In this document: in pieces, positions 62,964 through 64,000 of the stretch
Numbering within the stretch: position 1 is the stretch's first letter
How the letters are laid out: each line of letters starts with the position of its first letter
Assembly: GCA_900642245.1 (NCBI GenBank)
Contig: CAAAJI010000084.1
Location: forward strand, 1 to 64,000
Origin: Fragilaria radians
Taxonomy: Eukaryota > Bacillariophyta > Fragilariophyceae > Fragilariales > Fragilariaceae
DNA: 64,000 nt
Reading direction: 5' to 3'
Translations under genes and position numbers: made by a program
Notes under the pieces: generated by a model
Database searches by the model: none
Told to the model about the DNA's origin: nothing
What the model saw: only the letters and a program-made list of their open reading frames with translations

Positions 62964-64000
62964 TTACTTCTTCGTAACAACGGTTTGAGCGACCGCGGAT
63001 GTCTCTCTTGCAATGACCAGATCGACGAACTTGTAAAATGTTTCTTTCCATTGATCCGATTCATCACCTGTTAAACTTAAACTGGAGACTGCGGAGAAGC
63101 TGTCAGATGTAAGTGAACGTAAAGAATGTAGGGCGGCAAATGATTTGGATTTTGGCAACCCCAACTTTTCACTGGAAATTTGATTCCTCATACTTATTAC
63201 TGGTAAAGAAGGCCCTCGGAACTTAGCTGACGAGGCTGGTGGTGGCAGAAGAAACTCCCCCAAAATACTATCGGAAGGGCTGTCGCTGCAGGATTTCAAG
63301 AGAAGATTCTTCGATGTCTTAGGTGATACAGAAGGCGACCAAATCACAGTGTCATCATCATCAAGATCAAATTGACTTGCTTCTCCAGGTTTGGTGATCC
63401 AGAACCCTTTGGCTGGTGATGACGATATATTCTCCACTGCGCATATTTCAGATTCGCAGTTGCAAGAGTTGACGTCTTTGAGTTCTGCCTCCCTCCTTAA
63501 TCGGGCGATTTCATGAGCAGCCCATTCATCACACTCGTCTCTTTCAATGTCATTATCACACAAATCGCCTGTGTCGGAACTAGCATCGCTTGCCGAAGAA
63601 AGAGCTCTTCCGGGAACTTCATGGTTCAAATCCATATGAAAGACCGAAGGAAGATCGGCACAGGATGTTGAGGAGAAAAATCTCGGAGAGCTTTGCCATG
63701 CAATATTTCCAGGAGAGAGCTGTTGAGCAATTGCCCTTGAGGCCGCTGCATGATTCCAGCGGCCATTGTTCAATGCAGATGTAGCAAGTTCGGACGCCAT
63801 TTCAGTTAGTATCTCAAGCTTGGATGGGACTTCTCCAAGGTCGTCATTACGGCAGCACATAATTGCAATTTCATAAAGAGATAGACCTGCTTTTACACCT
63901 TCTTTGAGAATCTTGTTAGAAACTCGGAAAAAGTCTAATGCTGCACCTTGAATGTTGAGAGTTTCTTTCAAGATACGACAATCGGCGTCGATGTCTAGGT
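62964..64000 (-). CDS. C-terminal part of an unrecognised Ser-rich protein (runs off the window)
   Basis: The minus-strand frame is open from the right edge to the stop at 62964-62966, giving at least 344 residues; the start lies beyond 64000. Residues near the edge are helical and hydrophobic (TLNIQGAALDFFRVSNKILKEGVKAGLSLYEIAIMCC, then LEILTEMASELATSALNNGRWNHAAASRAIAQQL). A long acidic and Ser-rich disordered part follows (SSASDASSDTGDLCDNDIERDE; FDLDDDDTVIWSPSVSP), containing Ser-Pro sites that could be phosphorylated. It ends in a short helical tail (ETFYKFVDLVIARE). I do not recognise the family. The codon pattern and length argue for a real gene. Confidence 0.65.
   Translation of the reverse strand, partial: LDIDADCRILKETLNIQGAALDFFRVSNKILKEGVKAGLSLYEIAIMCCRNDDLGEVPSKLEILTEMASELATSALNNGRWNHAAASRAIAQQLSPGNIAWQSSPRFFSSTSCADLPSVFHMDLNHEVPGRALSSASDASSDTGDLCDNDIERDECDEWAAHEIARLRREAELKDVNSCNCESEICAVENISSSPAKGFWITKPGEASQFDLDDDDTVIWSPSVSPKTSKNLLLKSCSDSPSDSILGEFLLPPPASSAKFRGPSLPVISMRNQISSEKLGLPKSKSFAALHSLRSLTSDSFSAVSSLSLTGDESDQWKETFYKFVDLVIARETSAVAQTVVTKK

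Noticed and set aside
1..64000. CRISPR arrays, phage-defence islands or bacterial operons
   Set aside because: No regularly spaced repeats, no cas-like genes, and all recognised genes are eukaryotic with spliceosomal introns.

Overview
This is a compact stretch of a eukaryotic nuclear genome, most likely from a photosynthetic stramenopile and probably a diatom. Three things point that way. The heat-shock-factor-type regulator (4-1107) resembles the HSF family that is expanded in diatoms. The peptide deformylase (56540-57286) starts with a secretory signal followed by a phenylalanine, as in bipartite targeting to a complex plastid. The retroelement remnants (gag with a CCHC knuckle next to a WIGDSG protease motif, and an EEP-RT-RNase H LINE) are of types common in these algae. 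Genes have no introns or few short GT-AG introns (53-177 bp). All recognised cellular genes are host housekeeping functions. I see no operons, CRISPR arrays, tRNA or rRNA genes.

Layout. 1-9.3 kb: HSF regulator (-), eIF3e (+) convergent with a Sec23-type COPII protein (-), and an alpha/beta hydrolase (+). 10-11.9 kb: decayed Ty1/copia fragment and a TerC membrane protein (-). 12-16.5 kb: AT-rich copia relic with gag and an LTR-like repeat. 16.6-20.5 kb: BTB protein (-) divergent from an acetyl-CoA acetyltransferase (+), then a small probably mitochondrial protein (-). 23.4-24.4 kb: 2-oxoglutarate/Fe(II) oxygenase (-). 25.4-31.2 kb: nested mobile DNA, with a LINE (-) that lost its RT core, carries a 257-bp MITE in ORF1, and abuts a copia protease-integrase relic. 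31.7-35.8 kb: RecQ4-type helicase with GRF zinc finger and SAP motif (+). 36-38.2 kb: transposon relics. 38.7-45.6 kb: APC1 (+, one frame break in a C run) convergent with CSN5 (-). 48.4-52.1 kb: BRAP2-like protein (+) and NudC-domain co-chaperone (-). 52.3-54.2 kb: scrambled copia relics. 54.9-58.4 kb: membrane Nudix-like protein (+), plastid peptide deformylase (+), PTGES2-like GST (-). 58.4-62.9 kb: AT-rich relics and a 240-bp N gap. 62.96-64 kb: C-terminal part of an unrecognised serine-rich protein (-).

The genes do not form one pathway, but regulated proteolysis is well represented: APC1 (cell-cycle E3 ligase scaffold), CSN5 (cullin deneddylase) and a BRAP2-like protein. I found no convincing new multi-gene system. 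The best leads are the MITE with an exact 10-bp target duplication inside a LINE, the APC1 homopolymer frame break, the GRF-SAP-RecQ4 fusion, the stretched JAMM motif of CSN5 and the degenerate RING of the BRAP2-like protein. All calls come from reading the sequence and recalled family motifs; no database search was run.
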